NCBI GenBank assembly: GCA_019313605.1
Contig: JAFDAW010000036.1
Location: 1 to 21,898, forward strand
Direction: 5' to 3'
Length of the DNA stretch: 21,898 nucleotides
Origin: Deltaproteobacteria bacterium
GTDB lineage: Bacteria; Myxococcota_A; UBA9160; SMWR01
Made by a program: the position numbers and the translations under genes
Notes under the pieces: generated by a model
What the model was told of the DNA's origin: nothing
What the model saw: only the letters and a program-made list of their open reading frames with translations
Databases searched by the model: none
Part shown: positions 8,789 through 16,350 of the stretch, piece by piece
How the letters are laid out: the number at the start of each line of letters is the position of its first letter
How positions within the stretch are numbered: the first letter of the stretch is position 1

Positions 8789-9175
8789 ATGATGAGAGAA
8801 AAACCTGAATTTGAAGCGCAAGCAAGCGAATCGAGAGATCTGGATATCGAGCAAGTCGGTTCCGATCTCGAGAAACTCGGCATCGATCCCGAGTTCTCCC
8901 GGCCGGTCGCCGAACGGCTGGTTGTAATTGCCCCGGGCCTTACGGCCGCCGAATACGCCGCGATTCTCGATGGCGTGACCGCCGCCTACAGCGTGCACCG
9001 CGATCGCACCGGTCCGAGCGATGTAGGCGCCAAGCAGGGCAACGAGCTTCGCCGCCTGATGGAAGGCTGCACGGGCGAACTCCGCAAACTCGATGAAGGC
9101 CTCCAGATGCTGTCCGCCTACCTGATCCGAATGTGCGCACTCGCGTCCCGCGAGGGGCCCGAGAACCTCCACTAA
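8789..9175 (+). CDS. Small unrecognised acidic helical protein
   Basis: A 128-residue protein that I do not recognise. It has no signal peptide or membrane segment. An acidic N-terminal tail (about 1-20) is followed by predicted helices (LEKLGIDPEFSRPVAERLVV; TAAEYAAILDGVTAAYSVH; NELRRLMEGCTGELRKLDEGLQMLSAYLIRMCALA). The last helix has a heptad-like pattern that could support oligomerisation. Cysteines are at 94 and 116. The frame is open back to a TTG at 8648, but a sigma-54 promoter (8745-8760) and a GGAG site at 8780 lie inside that extension, so the ATG at 8789 (or the next codon, also ATG) is the likely start. Codon use is GC-rich like the neighbours. Being behind its own sigma-54 promoter, it is probably conditionally expressed and not part of the uvr operon. 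Confidence 0.72.
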   Translation: MMREKPEFEAQASESRDLDIEQVGSDLEKLGIDPEFSRPVAERLVVIAPGLTAAEYAAILDGVTAAYSVHRDRTGPSDVGAKQGNELRRLMEGCTGELRKLDEGLQMLSAYLIRMCALASREGPENLH

Positions 9176-9210
9176 AAACCCGCGCGTGCCCGAGCAGATC
9201 CGCGCTGCCA

Positions 9211-9359
9211 GCCCGCGCAGGCCGTTTCCTAATGAATGGGCTTCTACTGGCGGGGGCCCAGTTGACCGGGTTGACCATTGAAGTGGCCGGGTGGCTGCCC
9301 GCGCAGGCCGTTTCCTTGTGACTGGGCTTCTACCGGCGGGGGCCCAGTTGACCGGGTTG
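9211..9359 (+). repeat. Two-copy 63-bp direct repeat with 86-bp period
   Basis: Copy 1 is 9211-9273 and copy 2 is 9297-9359. They match at 59 of 63 bases. Both begin GCCCGCGCAGGCCGTTTCCT and end GTTGACCGGGTTG. A third partial copy of the end (GTTGACCGGGTTG) is at 9400-9412, and the linker motif AGTGGCCGGGTGG recurs at 9282-9294 and 9420-9432. Copy 2 contains the inverted repeat ACTGGGC / GCCCAGT (9321-9327 and 9342-9348) around a 14-base loop; copy 1 keeps five pairs of it. Confidence 0.85.
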
Positions 9360-9439
9360 TTCTTGGAACTGGTTGGGGTGGGTTGCGTGGTGGGTTCGAG
9401 TTGACCGGGTTGGTGGGGGAGTGGCCGGGTGGTTTGTGA

Positions 9440-9467
9440 GGGGGGGTGGGGGCGCTAGGGTTGGGGG
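9440..9467 (+). promoter_or_regulatory. Predicted G-quadruplex upstream of comEC
   Basis: Four G-runs of 7, 5, 3 and 5 bases are separated by loops of 1, 5 and 2 bases. This meets the canonical G-quadruplex pattern on the coding strand. It lies 22 to 49 bases before the comEC start, where a fold in DNA or mRNA could affect transcription or ribosome access. Formation is inferred from pattern only. Confidence 0.45.
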
Positions 9468-9488
9468 CCCGGTCCTCGGGTTTCTCAG

Positions 9489-11876
9489 TTGCGGCTGCTT
9501 CCTTTACTCGCTTTCGCGCAGGCTGCTGGAATCTGGGTTGCGGATCGCGGTTGGCTCGGGTTGGAAGTCGCAGCGGTCTCGGGAGTCACGCTGTTGGTTG
9601 CGGGGCTTGTTGTCGCGCGCGGGCCGATCGGGTGGCGTGCGCTCTCGGTAGCGCTGGCTTTTCTCGCGGGCGCTTTTTCACTTGCGGTGCAGTTGGGTGT
9701 TTCGTCGGCGGTGGTCCAGCTGCCGGCCGAATCCGTCGTGATCGAAGGGACGGTGGTCGATACCGCATCGGGGCCCGAATGGTTGCGGGTAGACGTCGCG
9801 GATGTGCGGGCCGTCGAGCCGAAAGCGCTGCGGATTCCCACACGCATCCGCCTCGTCGGCGGAGCGACTCCAGACGGGTTTCACGGGTTGGAGGACGCGA
9901 GTCGCGGCGAGCGGATTCGCGCGATGATCCGGTTGCGCGCTCTTCACGAGCCGCAAAATCCGTGGGCTCCCCAGCGCCTGCGCGGCTTGGAGCGCCGCGG
10001 AATCGGAGCGCTTGGTCGATTGATCCATCCGGCGCTTCACGTCACCCTGGCCGATCGCTCCAGCGGGTCTCCGATGCGCGGCATTCGCAAACTTCGCCGC
10101 GAGATTTCCGGCGAAATTGCCGCGTTCGGCGCCGGCAGCAGCTTGGTGCGCGCGCTCTCACTCGGCGATCGCAGCGGGCTTTCGAGCGAGGTGGGTGACG
10201 CGTTTCGGCGGTTGGGGTTGTCGCACCTGCTCGCCGTGTCGGGGCTTCATCTGGGGCTAGTCGCTTCACTCGCCTTTGCGCTGGTGCGCTCCAGTGTCGG
10301 CAGGAGCGCTTGGCTCGCGGCACGCTGCGACACCCGGCACATCGCGTTGGGGATCGGAGTCTCGACGGCGATCGCCTATGCGCTCTTTTCGGGCTGGGCG
10401 ATTCCCGTGCGTCGCGCATTGGTGTTTCTTCTGGTGCTCGCCCTGACCGTCGCTCGGGGCCGTTCGAGCCTTCGCGCCGAACCCCTTGCCGCTGCGGCCA
10501 TCGCGGTCCTCACCATCGAACCCGGTGCTCTTTTCGAGCCAGGTGCGCAGCTTTCCTTCGCGGCCACGGCAGCGCTGATGTTCGCGGCGCCGCGCCCGGA
10601 TCGCGGCGAGCCCGCCGGATTGGGGCCGCGCTCGAGGGCCTTCGAAAATGCAGCCCGCGCATCCGCGAGCGCGGTCGCGGTGACGGCACCGATTGCGGCC
10701 TGGCAGCTTGGGAGCGCCGCTCCACTCGCTTTGTTTGCAAACCTCGTGGCCATTCCGTGGACCGCATTCGCGCTACTTCCCGCGTCGCTGTTGGCTGCGC
10801 TTGCACTGGGCTGTGGGCTCGAGACGGTCGGCGGTGGGCTGGCCTCGCTGGCGGTTTGGATCGCGAACGGAACACTCGAACTCGGGCTCTGGTGTTCGGA
10901 TCGCCTGCCCGTAACGACTCCATCCACGCGGCCCGCCGCTGTCTATCTGCTCGGAATTGCGCTCTGTGTGGTACTGACCTTGCGGGCGCGCGCGACGGCA
11001 GCGCGTGTGTTGGGAGCGTTCCTCGTGAGCGTGTTGGTCGCGCTCGCGCCGCCGAGATCGGTACAGCCACCCCGGCCGCGCGTGGTCGCGCTCGAGGTGG
11101 GACAAGGTGCAGCGACGCTGGTGGACGGTCTGCGCGCGGCGGTTCTGGTCGACGCCGGGAGTTCCTTTGGGGGTCGCGACTGGGGGAAGCGCGCGGTCGT
11201 GCCCGCACTCGCGGCACTCGGCGTGGATCGGTTGGAGGTCTTGATCGTCAGCCACGGCGATCTCGATCACTGGGGTGGTGCTCCGGCAGTACTCGACGCA
11301 GTGTCTGTCGGTGAAATCTGGGCTCCTTACGGCGCCGCCACCGACCCCGCCTTTGGCCCGCTGTTGGAGGCGGCGCGATCAAAACGGGTCCCGGTCTTCG
11401 AGCGGGGCGCGGGCTCCCCCGCGGTCTCGGTGGGAGATCTGAGGATCGAGCCGCTGTGGCCGCTGCCGATTGCGGAGCGCCGATCGCGCAACGACCGATC
11501 ACTCGTGGTTCGGATCGAACTGGCCGGCCGCAGCGTCCTGCTGCCCGGGGATCTCGAAGCGAGCGCCGAATTCGATCTGGTATCGAGCGGCACCGACCTC
11601 GAATCCGAGATCATCGCGTTGTCCCACCATGGAAGTCGAACCTCTTCGACCGAACTCTTCCTCGAGGCGGTCGGCGCGAAGGTCGCGATTGCGTCGGCAC
11701 CGTGCGGGGGCCGCTTCGGGATGCCTCACGCTGAAGTGCTCGAGCGGGCTGCGGGGGAAGATCTCTCGGTCTGGTGGACCGGACGCGATGGTGCGGTGAT
11801 GGTCGGGCTCGGAAAACGACTCACCGTCTGGGGTTACGGGGATCGGTTGGCTCCGGATTCATGCCGCCCGGGTTGA
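9489..11876 (+). CDS. comEC: ComEC/Rec2-family DNA-uptake channel protein
   Basis: A 795-residue inner-membrane protein of the natural-transformation family, thought to pass single-stranded DNA into the cytoplasm. N-terminal hydrophobic helices (1-70) lead to a DUF4131/OB-like soluble segment (about 80-180). Then comes the Competence domain with many membrane helices (about 210-500, containing LLAVSGLHLGL and GWAIPVRRALVFL). A C-terminal metallo-beta-lactamase-like domain has HGDLDH at 589-594, LLPGDLE and ALSHHGSRTSS. Full length and intact. The start is uncertain: TTG at 9489 is the first possible start after a stop at 9456, and it lacks a clear ribosome binding site. It ends 30 bases from the convergent permease gene. 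No other competence gene is adjacent. Confidence 0.9.
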   Translation: MRLLPLLAFAQAAGIWVADRGWLGLEVAAVSGVTLLVAGLVVARGPIGWRALSVALAFLAGAFSLAVQLGVSSAVVQLPAESVVIEGTVVDTASGPEWLRVDVADVRAVEPKALRIPTRIRLVGGATPDGFHGLEDASRGERIRAMIRLRALHEPQNPWAPQRLRGLERRGIGALGRLIHPALHVTLADRSSGSPMRGIRKLRREISGEIAAFGAGSSLVRALSLGDRSGLSSEVGDAFRRLGLSHLLAVSGLHLGLVASLAFALVRSSVGRSAWLAARCDTRHIALGIGVSTAIAYALFSGWAIPVRRALVFLLVLALTVARGRSSLRAEPLAAAAIAVLTIEPGALFEPGAQLSFAATAALMFAAPRPDRGEPAGLGPRSRAFENAARASASAVAVTAPIAAWQLGSAAPLALFANLVAIPWTAFALLPASLLAALALGCGLETVGGGLASLAVWIANGTLELGLWCSDRLPVTTPSTRPAAVYLLGIALCVVLTLRARATAARVLGAFLVSVLVALAPPRSVQPPRPRVVALEVGQGAATLVDGLRAAVLVDAGSSFGGRDWGKRAVVPALAALGVDRLEVLIVSHGDLDHWGGAPAVLDAVSVGEIWAPYGAATDPAFGPLLEAARSKRVPVFERGAGSPAVSVGDLRIEPLWPLPIAERRSRNDRSLVVRIELAGRSVLLPGDLEASAEFDLVSSGTDLESEIIALSHHGSRTSSTELFLEAVGAKVAIASAPCGGRFGMPHAEVLERAAGEDLSVWWTGRDGAVMVGLGKRLTVWGYGDRLAPDSCRPG

Positions 11877-11906
11877 GTGGAGTGGAAAGACGACGCTCGC
11901 GAGGTG

Positions 11907-12653
11907 CTAGTAGAGGCCGAACAGGTGACCTGCTAGAGCGAGCACTGCGATCGCCAGTGCTCGGCGGATCGCGGTTTCTCCCCCGATCACTGCCATGCGC
12001 GTTCCCACCGCTGCGCCGACCGTGAAACCGATCGAGACGAATGCCGCGGGCAACCACGCCACCTGCCGTTCGAGTACGAACACCGGCACCGCAGTCATCA
12101 CGAGTGCGGTCACAATCACGATCTTGATCGAATTGGCGCGAACCAGATCGAATCCAGCCCGATTCAGCGCGAACAGCAATAGCAATCCCACGCCGGCCTG
12201 GATTGCACCGCCATAGAAACCGATCGCGAACAAGACGAGTTTCATGGTCAGGGGGGACCAACGTGGGCCGCCCGAACCTGAAGTGGACGGCGACAGTCCC
12301 CCTCGGAGCATGGGGATCAGCAGGAGCAGCATGATTCCGGCGAAGATCTGTTCGAAGGCGGGATCTGGAATCTGCGTTGCAGCCGCGGCTCCGACGAGCG
12401 AGCCGAGAACGATGGGTGGAAGCAGGGGGAGGGCGCTTCGGAATTCCGAGATCCCCTCCGCGTCGAACCGCCAGCAGGCGACTGCGCACTGGACCAGAAC
12501 GCCTACGCGATTGGTTCCGTTGGCGATCGTGCCGGGCAATCCAAAGATCACGAGCAGCGGCACCGTCAACAGCGAGCCTCCGCCCGCAAGAGTGTTGACG
12601 ACGCCAGCCACGAGCCCGACCGCGATCAACAGGGAGATCTCGAGCGCACTCAC
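11907..12653 (-). CDS. TauE/SafE (TSUP)-family membrane permease
   Basis: A 248-residue integral membrane protein of the sulfite exporter TauE/SafE family (old DUF81). It shows about eight hydrophobic helices and the two family signatures: NTLAGGGSLLTVPLL at about 20-34 and FYGGAIQAGVGLLLL in the second half. A soluble Pro/Ser/Gly-rich loop separates the two halves (about 118-132). The family moves sulfur-containing or organic anions; the substrate cannot be told here. The GTG start at 12653 has a GGAAAG ribosome binding site six bases upstream. It is the last gene of the minus-strand group, 112 bases after the J-domain gene, so it may or may not share that transcript. Confidence 0.88.
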   Translation of the reverse strand: MSALEISLLIAVGLVAGVVNTLAGGGSLLTVPLLVIFGLPGTIANGTNRVGVLVQCAVACWRFDAEGISEFRSALPLLPPIVLGSLVGAAAATQIPDPAFEQIFAGIMLLLLIPMLRGGLSPSTSGSGGPRWSPLTMKLVLFAIGFYGGAIQAGVGLLLLFALNRAGFDLVRANSIKIVIVTALVMTAVPVFVLERQVAWLPAAFVSIGFTVGAAVGTRMAVIGGETAIRRALAIAVLALAGHLFGLY

Positions 12654-12719
12654 GTCATCTTTCCGGAGTCATTGCTTGCACGGGAGAGTTCGAATCGGGC
12701 ATAGGCGCGGCGTAGTCTA

Positions 12720-12731
12720 CCGCGGCCGCGG
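12720..12731. repeat. Perfect 12-bp palindrome CCGCGGCCGCGG
   Basis: A self-complementary 12-mer in the 112-base gap between the J-domain gene and the permease gene. It may be an operator-like site upstream of the permease, but chance in GC-rich DNA is equally possible. Confidence 0.25.
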
Positions 12732-12765
12732 TCCGCGAGCCGGAACTCGGTGGTCGATCTTTCGT

Positions 12766-13932
12766 TCAGCCGATATTGGGGTCGAGCGAACGCGCGCGCT
12801 CGAGCAGGGAATCCGCTTTCTCGTTTTCTCCCAGCGAGCGGATCGCGATGCTGAGTCGATGGATGGCGGTCGCACTCTCGGGCGCAAGCTCGACAGCGCG
12901 CTCGAGTTGTTTGCGCGCGAGTACCGGCTCTGAGGGCATCTTTCGATAGAGCGCCCAGCCCAGCGCGGAACAGTAATCGGATTCGTCCGGCCAGAGTTCG
13001 ACAGCGGGGCGTAGAAACTCGATCGCTCCCGCAAAGTTTCCCGATCGCAGCAATACTTCGCCTTTTCGAAACATCGATTCCGCGCTGGCGAGCCGCTCTG
13101 CATCGATCGGCCCTTCAGTCTCATTCTGGGCTTCGTCGTATTCGGCCCGCTGCTGTTTGTTCGAGAGGACCGAGTAGGCCTTGCCGATTCTCGCGAACAC
13201 GTTGTTGGCGTGCAGTCGCGTCTCTTCGTCGAGGCCGGCTTTCGCGAGCGCGTCGGGGTGATAGCGCTTCGCGGCCTGGAGATAGGAAGCCTTGACCTCC
13301 GCTTCCTTTGCCGCATCGCTGAGGCCGAGCAGTTGGTAGTAGTCGAGATCTCCGAGTTTTTCGAATTGCGCCGTGATTTCGGCTCGCAGTGCAGACGCAG
13401 CTTTGGATTCGAGTGGCTTCGAGCCGCGATCCCCAGCGCCTTTGCTCGCTTTGGAGCTTTCCGCCTTGGCGTTCGCATAGTCGGTGAATACGAGTTCGAT
13501 GTCGGTGGGTATTTCCGCGTCCGTCGTTGCCGATTCGGCGCTGTAATCGAGGGCCTCCGCGGCGTCGAGCACCCAGGCCGCGGCCAGTGAACGCGGGGTC
13601 GTCGCGCGCTTGAGCGCCTCCCAGAACGAGTGTTTTCCATCGAGCGCATCTGCGAAAGCTGCGAGTGCATCATCCGGTTCGAGCCGCTCCAGGGTGGGCG
13701 AGAATCGATCGGTCTTCGACGCAAACCGAGCGATCTTCGGCTCGAGGTCGAGGAGCACCTGATCCGCGCGCCAATGCGATTCGATCCCCGCTTGCGACAC
13801 CGCGAAGACATCGACTCGGAAGGGATTGGCGGCTTCGGCAGGGGGTGTGCCCGCATCGAGGCTGAACGCGCCCTTGGGCCAGGCCATGCATTCGAGCAGG
13901 CGGATTTGAACCTGGTCGCGCAGTGCGGCCAC
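12766..13932 (-). CDS. J-domain and TPR protein with truncated N-terminal PATAN-like domain
   Basis: A 388-residue reading from the first usable start, a GTG at 13932. Residues 1-30 look like the end of a DUF4388/PATAN domain (LRDQVQIRLLECMAWPKGAFSL). A helical middle region (about 40-130) and a polar linker follow. A J domain is at about 196-268 with the catalytic HPD at 225-227 (YHPDA), so it should stimulate a DnaK-type Hsp70. TPR-like repeats fill 280-386 (FRKGEVLLRSGNFAGAIEFLRPAVEL; ALGWALYR; AVELAPESATAIHRLSIAIRSLGENEKA). Clear PATAN-like coding continues upstream of the GTG in the same frame without any start codon, so the gene seems to have lost its true 5' end (see 13933-14122). It follows the V4R-STAS gene and probably shares its transcript. 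Confidence 0.75.
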   Translation of the reverse strand: MAALRDQVQIRLLECMAWPKGAFSLDAGTPPAEAANPFRVDVFAVSQAGIESHWRADQVLLDLEPKIARFASKTDRFSPTLERLEPDDALAAFADALDGKHSFWEALKRATTPRSLAAAWVLDAAEALDYSAESATTDAEIPTDIELVFTDYANAKAESSKASKGAGDRGSKPLESKAASALRAEITAQFEKLGDLDYYQLLGLSDAAKEAEVKASYLQAAKRYHPDALAKAGLDEETRLHANNVFARIGKAYSVLSNKQQRAEYDEAQNETEGPIDAERLASAESMFRKGEVLLRSGNFAGAIEFLRPAVELWPDESDYCSALGWALYRKMPSEPVLARKQLERAVELAPESATAIHRLSIAIRSLGENEKADSLLERARSLDPNIG

Positions 13933-14122
13933 GAGCCCGCGCGGATCGAGTAGACCGAGTTCGAGAAGCGCGCTGGCTTCTTTGCAGCCTTTGCTTTCGA
14001 TCAGCGAAACGGCGCGATCGCGGTCGGCTTGGGCGATCGTTCCGGCTGCCAGCAGCTGATCGCAGAGCCCATTCTTGTTGCGAGATCTCTTCGAGCTGGC
14101 CGGTATCGGGTATTGCCGCCAT
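13933..14122 (-). pseudogene. Displaced 5' part of the PATAN-like/J-domain gene
   Basis: Reading the minus strand, an ATG at 14122, 45 bases after the V4R-STAS stop, opens a frame coding MAAIPDTGQLEEIS, a plausible start for a DUF4388 protein. The frame then turns into Arg/Ser-rich nonsense. The J-protein frame, offset by one base, becomes protein-like from about 14070 (NGLCDQLLAAGTIAQADRDR, then helices ending LLELGLLDPRGL) and runs into 13932, but has no ATG, GTG or TTG back to its previous stop. The two halves fit one domain with its central strands (about 45 residues in the family) missing. A frame-disrupting deletion is the simplest reading; a sequencing or assembly error is the main alternative. 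Confidence 0.55.
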
Positions 14123-14167
14123 TCGTTTCGTTTTCGGACTTGCCGGGGCCGGACTTGACGCGTGCCG

Positions 14168-15178
14168 TCAAGCGGGGTGGCGCTGGGCGTCGGCGATTTG
14201 AAACGCCGCCGCGATCGCCTCTGCGAGGTCTTTGTGGATCATGAGCGGCTGCCGCTCGAGATCGGCGATGGTCGCTTCTGAGAGAGGGGATACCGCCGCG
14301 AAGATGGCTTCCGCCCCCCAGGCCTCGATCAGCTCCAGGACCTGTTCGAGCGCGAGCGCGCCGTACGCCTCGTCGATGATGGCTCCCGACAGGTCCAGAA
14401 CCACCACGGAGACGTCGCGGGCTGCCGGGTCTTGGCCGATCAGTTCGACTGCGTTCAGGACGGCGTCACCGCCCTGAAACGGGATCACCATCACGGGCCC
14501 CCAGATGTGGACGACGGAGCTGCCAGGGTCGACCTGATCCGATGCGGGATCGGAGTCATCCATGGAGTCCAGATTGGCCTGTACGAAGGAGCGAAAAACC
14601 GCGAAGGGCAGGGCCTCGAGGATCTTGAGTGCCGCGGGGTCGCCAGACTCTCGCCAGACCGAAGCCTCTTGTGCCAAGAAGCTGCAGCTGTCGCCCCCGC
14701 ACGTACAACAGCTCGATTCGAGCGCGAGGATGTCGGCTTCGAGTGTTCCCGTGAGCCACCCCGACGTGTATCCGGCGCTGAGAAAGCAGGCCGGGTGCTC
14801 GGGCTCACCCAGTGCCGCGAGGTATGCCGAGGCCTCGATGCGCTCAGGCCAGAGGCCGTTGAGCGAGATGGCGCCGGGCTGCGCGGTGTCGGCCTCGGCG
14901 CGGAGCCGAAATGCCAGAGAGGGTCCTACCGGACTGCGGGATGCGGGCGATTCTGAACCAAAGGCAGTCTGGATGGCCCGCAATGCATCCTGCAGGCCGT
15001 GGAGAAAGCCCATCTGCAGGAGCGTGAGATTGGCCTCGCCGTCCCCGAGTTCGGTTCGGAGTTCTGCGTGCAGTGCGCTTAGAAAATGGGGATCGAGCAG
15101 GATGCCGGGCTCCTTCAAGAGCACGGCCTCTGGATCGAACCCGAAGACGCCAATTGCGTCCGGGGGGATTGGGCTCAC
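14168..15178 (-). CDS. V4R (4-vinyl reductase-like) and STAS two-domain signalling protein
   Basis: A 336-residue soluble protein. The N-terminal half resembles the XylR-N/V4R small-molecule-binding fold, with GYTSGWLTGTLE and a cysteine cluster ESSCCTCGGDSCSF (C157, C158, C160, C165) typical of the V4R end. The C-terminal part (about 225-325) is a STAS domain with VVVLDLSGAIIDEAYGAL at 258-275. Sensor-plus-STAS layout recalls stressosome RsbR-type proteins, but the usual Ser/Thr after the conserved Asp of the STAS motif reads Glu (D269-E270), so phosphorylation at that site is not expected. The GTG start lies three bases after the HD-GYP stop, with GAGGGG upstream, so the genes are translationally coupled. 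Ligand and partner are unknown. Confidence 0.75.
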   Translation of the reverse strand: MSPIPPDAIGVFGFDPEAVLLKEPGILLDPHFLSALHAELRTELGDGEANLTLLQMGFLHGLQDALRAIQTAFGSESPASRSPVGPSLAFRLRAEADTAQPGAISLNGLWPERIEASAYLAALGEPEHPACFLSAGYTSGWLTGTLEADILALESSCCTCGGDSCSFLAQEASVWRESGDPAALKILEALPFAVFRSFVQANLDSMDDSDPASDQVDPGSSVVHIWGPVMVIPFQGGDAVLNAVELIGQDPAARDVSVVVLDLSGAIIDEAYGALALEQVLELIEAWGAEAIFAAVSPLSEATIADLERQPLMIHKDLAEAIAAAFQIADAQRHPA

Positions 15179-15181
15179 CGG

Positions 15182-16312
15182 TTACCCCTCGATGAATTCG
15201 TAGATGTCAAATTTCAATTCGCTTCTGATGAAACACTCTCCTTCGCGCTCGAGCAGACGGAGAAACGCTTCTACACATGCCGGGTCAAACTGGCTACCCG
15301 CGTATTTGTCGAGTTCCGCGACGACGCTGTCGATCGACATCGCCTTGCGATAGGGCCGATCGCTCGTCATGGCCTCGACGGTGTCCGCGACCAGGATGAT
15401 TCGAGACGGCAGCGGGATCGAATCACCGCGCAACTTGTCGGGATAGCCTCGGTTGCTTCCGTCGTACCACTCATGGTGGTGGCGAACGCAGGGCGCGATG
15501 TCTGCGAGGAAATCGACCGGCTCGAGAATCTTGGCGCCGATCTCCGGATGCTCCTGGATCTCCTCATATTCCTCTCGGGTCAATTTGTCCGGCTTCGTGA
15601 TGACCGCATCTCGGATTCCGATCTTGCCTACGTCGTGCAGCAGGCCCGCGATGTAGACGCGCTCGATGAACTCCTTCGTGAAACCCATTTCCCGGGCGAT
15701 CTTCGACGCGTAGACGCCGACGCGCTCGGAGTGACCGCGGGTGTAGGCATCCTTGGCATCGACGGCCTCCGCGAGCGCACCGACGGTCTGGACGTACGCG
15801 GTGCGGAGTTCGTGATGCTTGCTCGCCAACTGTTTGGTGCGCTCTCTAACCTTTTCTTCCAGGTTCCGGTTCATGTCCTGCAAGCGGAAATTCTGCTCGC
15901 GGGTGACCCGGTTGAGTCGCTTGATCTCGTCCTTGAGGTCGGCCTGCTCGAAGGCCTGGCGGATCGTGGCGCGGAGTTCGTCGTCGTTCCACGGCTTGGT
16001 GATCAGGCGATAGATCTCGCCGCGGTTGATTGCCTCGACTGCGACCTTGATCTCGGTGAAGCCCGTCAGCATCATTCGGATGATCTCGGGATGGCGCTCG
16101 CGCACGGCGGACAGGAGATCGACGCCAGTCATTTCGGGCATGCGTTGATCGGTGACAATTACCTGAGCGGGCGTCTGGCCGAGAATTTCGAGGGCTTCCT
16201 CGCCCGTCGACGCGCAGAGAACGCTCATCTCTTCCTGGCGCAACAGTCGCTGAACAGATTTGAGAATGTTGGGTTCGTCATCTACGAACAAGACGGTGCG
16301 GTTGTCTTCCAT
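15182..16312 (-). CDS. Response regulator with HD-GYP c-di-GMP phosphodiesterase domain
   Basis: A 376-residue cytosolic RpfG-type regulator. The receiver domain (5-120) has D11 and D12, phospho-acceptor D55 (VTDQRMPE), T83 and K106 (TKPW). A charged coiled-coil linker (about 120-170) follows. The HD-GYP domain (about 172-370) keeps the metal and catalytic set: H194, H226-D227 with GK (HDVGK), H255, H278-H279 and GYP at 289-291. It should therefore hydrolyse c-di-GMP when its receiver is switched. No histidine kinase is adjacent. It is first in the operon with the V4R-STAS and J-domain genes. A weak GAGGG lies about ten bases before the ATG, and a sigma-54-like promoter is at 16351-16365. Confidence 0.93.
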   Translation of the reverse strand: MEDNRTVLFVDDEPNILKSVQRLLRQEEMSVLCASTGEEALEILGQTPAQVIVTDQRMPEMTGVDLLSAVRERHPEIIRMMLTGFTEIKVAVEAINRGEIYRLITKPWNDDELRATIRQAFEQADLKDEIKRLNRVTREQNFRLQDMNRNLEEKVRERTKQLASKHHELRTAYVQTVGALAEAVDAKDAYTRGHSERVGVYASKIAREMGFTKEFIERVYIAGLLHDVGKIGIRDAVITKPDKLTREEYEEIQEHPEIGAKILEPVDFLADIAPCVRHHHEWYDGSNRGYPDKLRGDSIPLPSRIILVADTVEAMTSDRPYRKAMSIDSVVAELDKYAGSQFDPACVEAFLRLLEREGECFIRSELKFDIYEFIEG

Positions 16313-16350
16313 AGAGATTTAGCCCTCGTGTAATCGCGCATCCCCTCTAC

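Larger units (their letters stand above)
9176..9488 (+). other. Non-coding G-rich interval with repeats before comEC
   Basis: This 313-base interval holds no convincing gene. Its first half contains a two-copy direct repeat (9211-9359). Its second half becomes strongly G-biased on the plus strand, with runs of up to seven G, and ends at the comEC start. Short open frames here are low-complexity (Gly/Trp/Arg) and stop near the repeats, so they look spurious. Confidence 0.6.

Noticed and set aside
9211..9412. CRISPR array
   Set aside because: Only two long copies plus a fragment, with an 86-bp period, 63-bp units and short similar linkers; no cas genes.
15086..16333. 415-codon plus-strand open frame across the HD-GYP gene
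   Set aside because: The minus strand encodes a complete receiver plus HD-GYP protein with all motifs; the plus frame has none.
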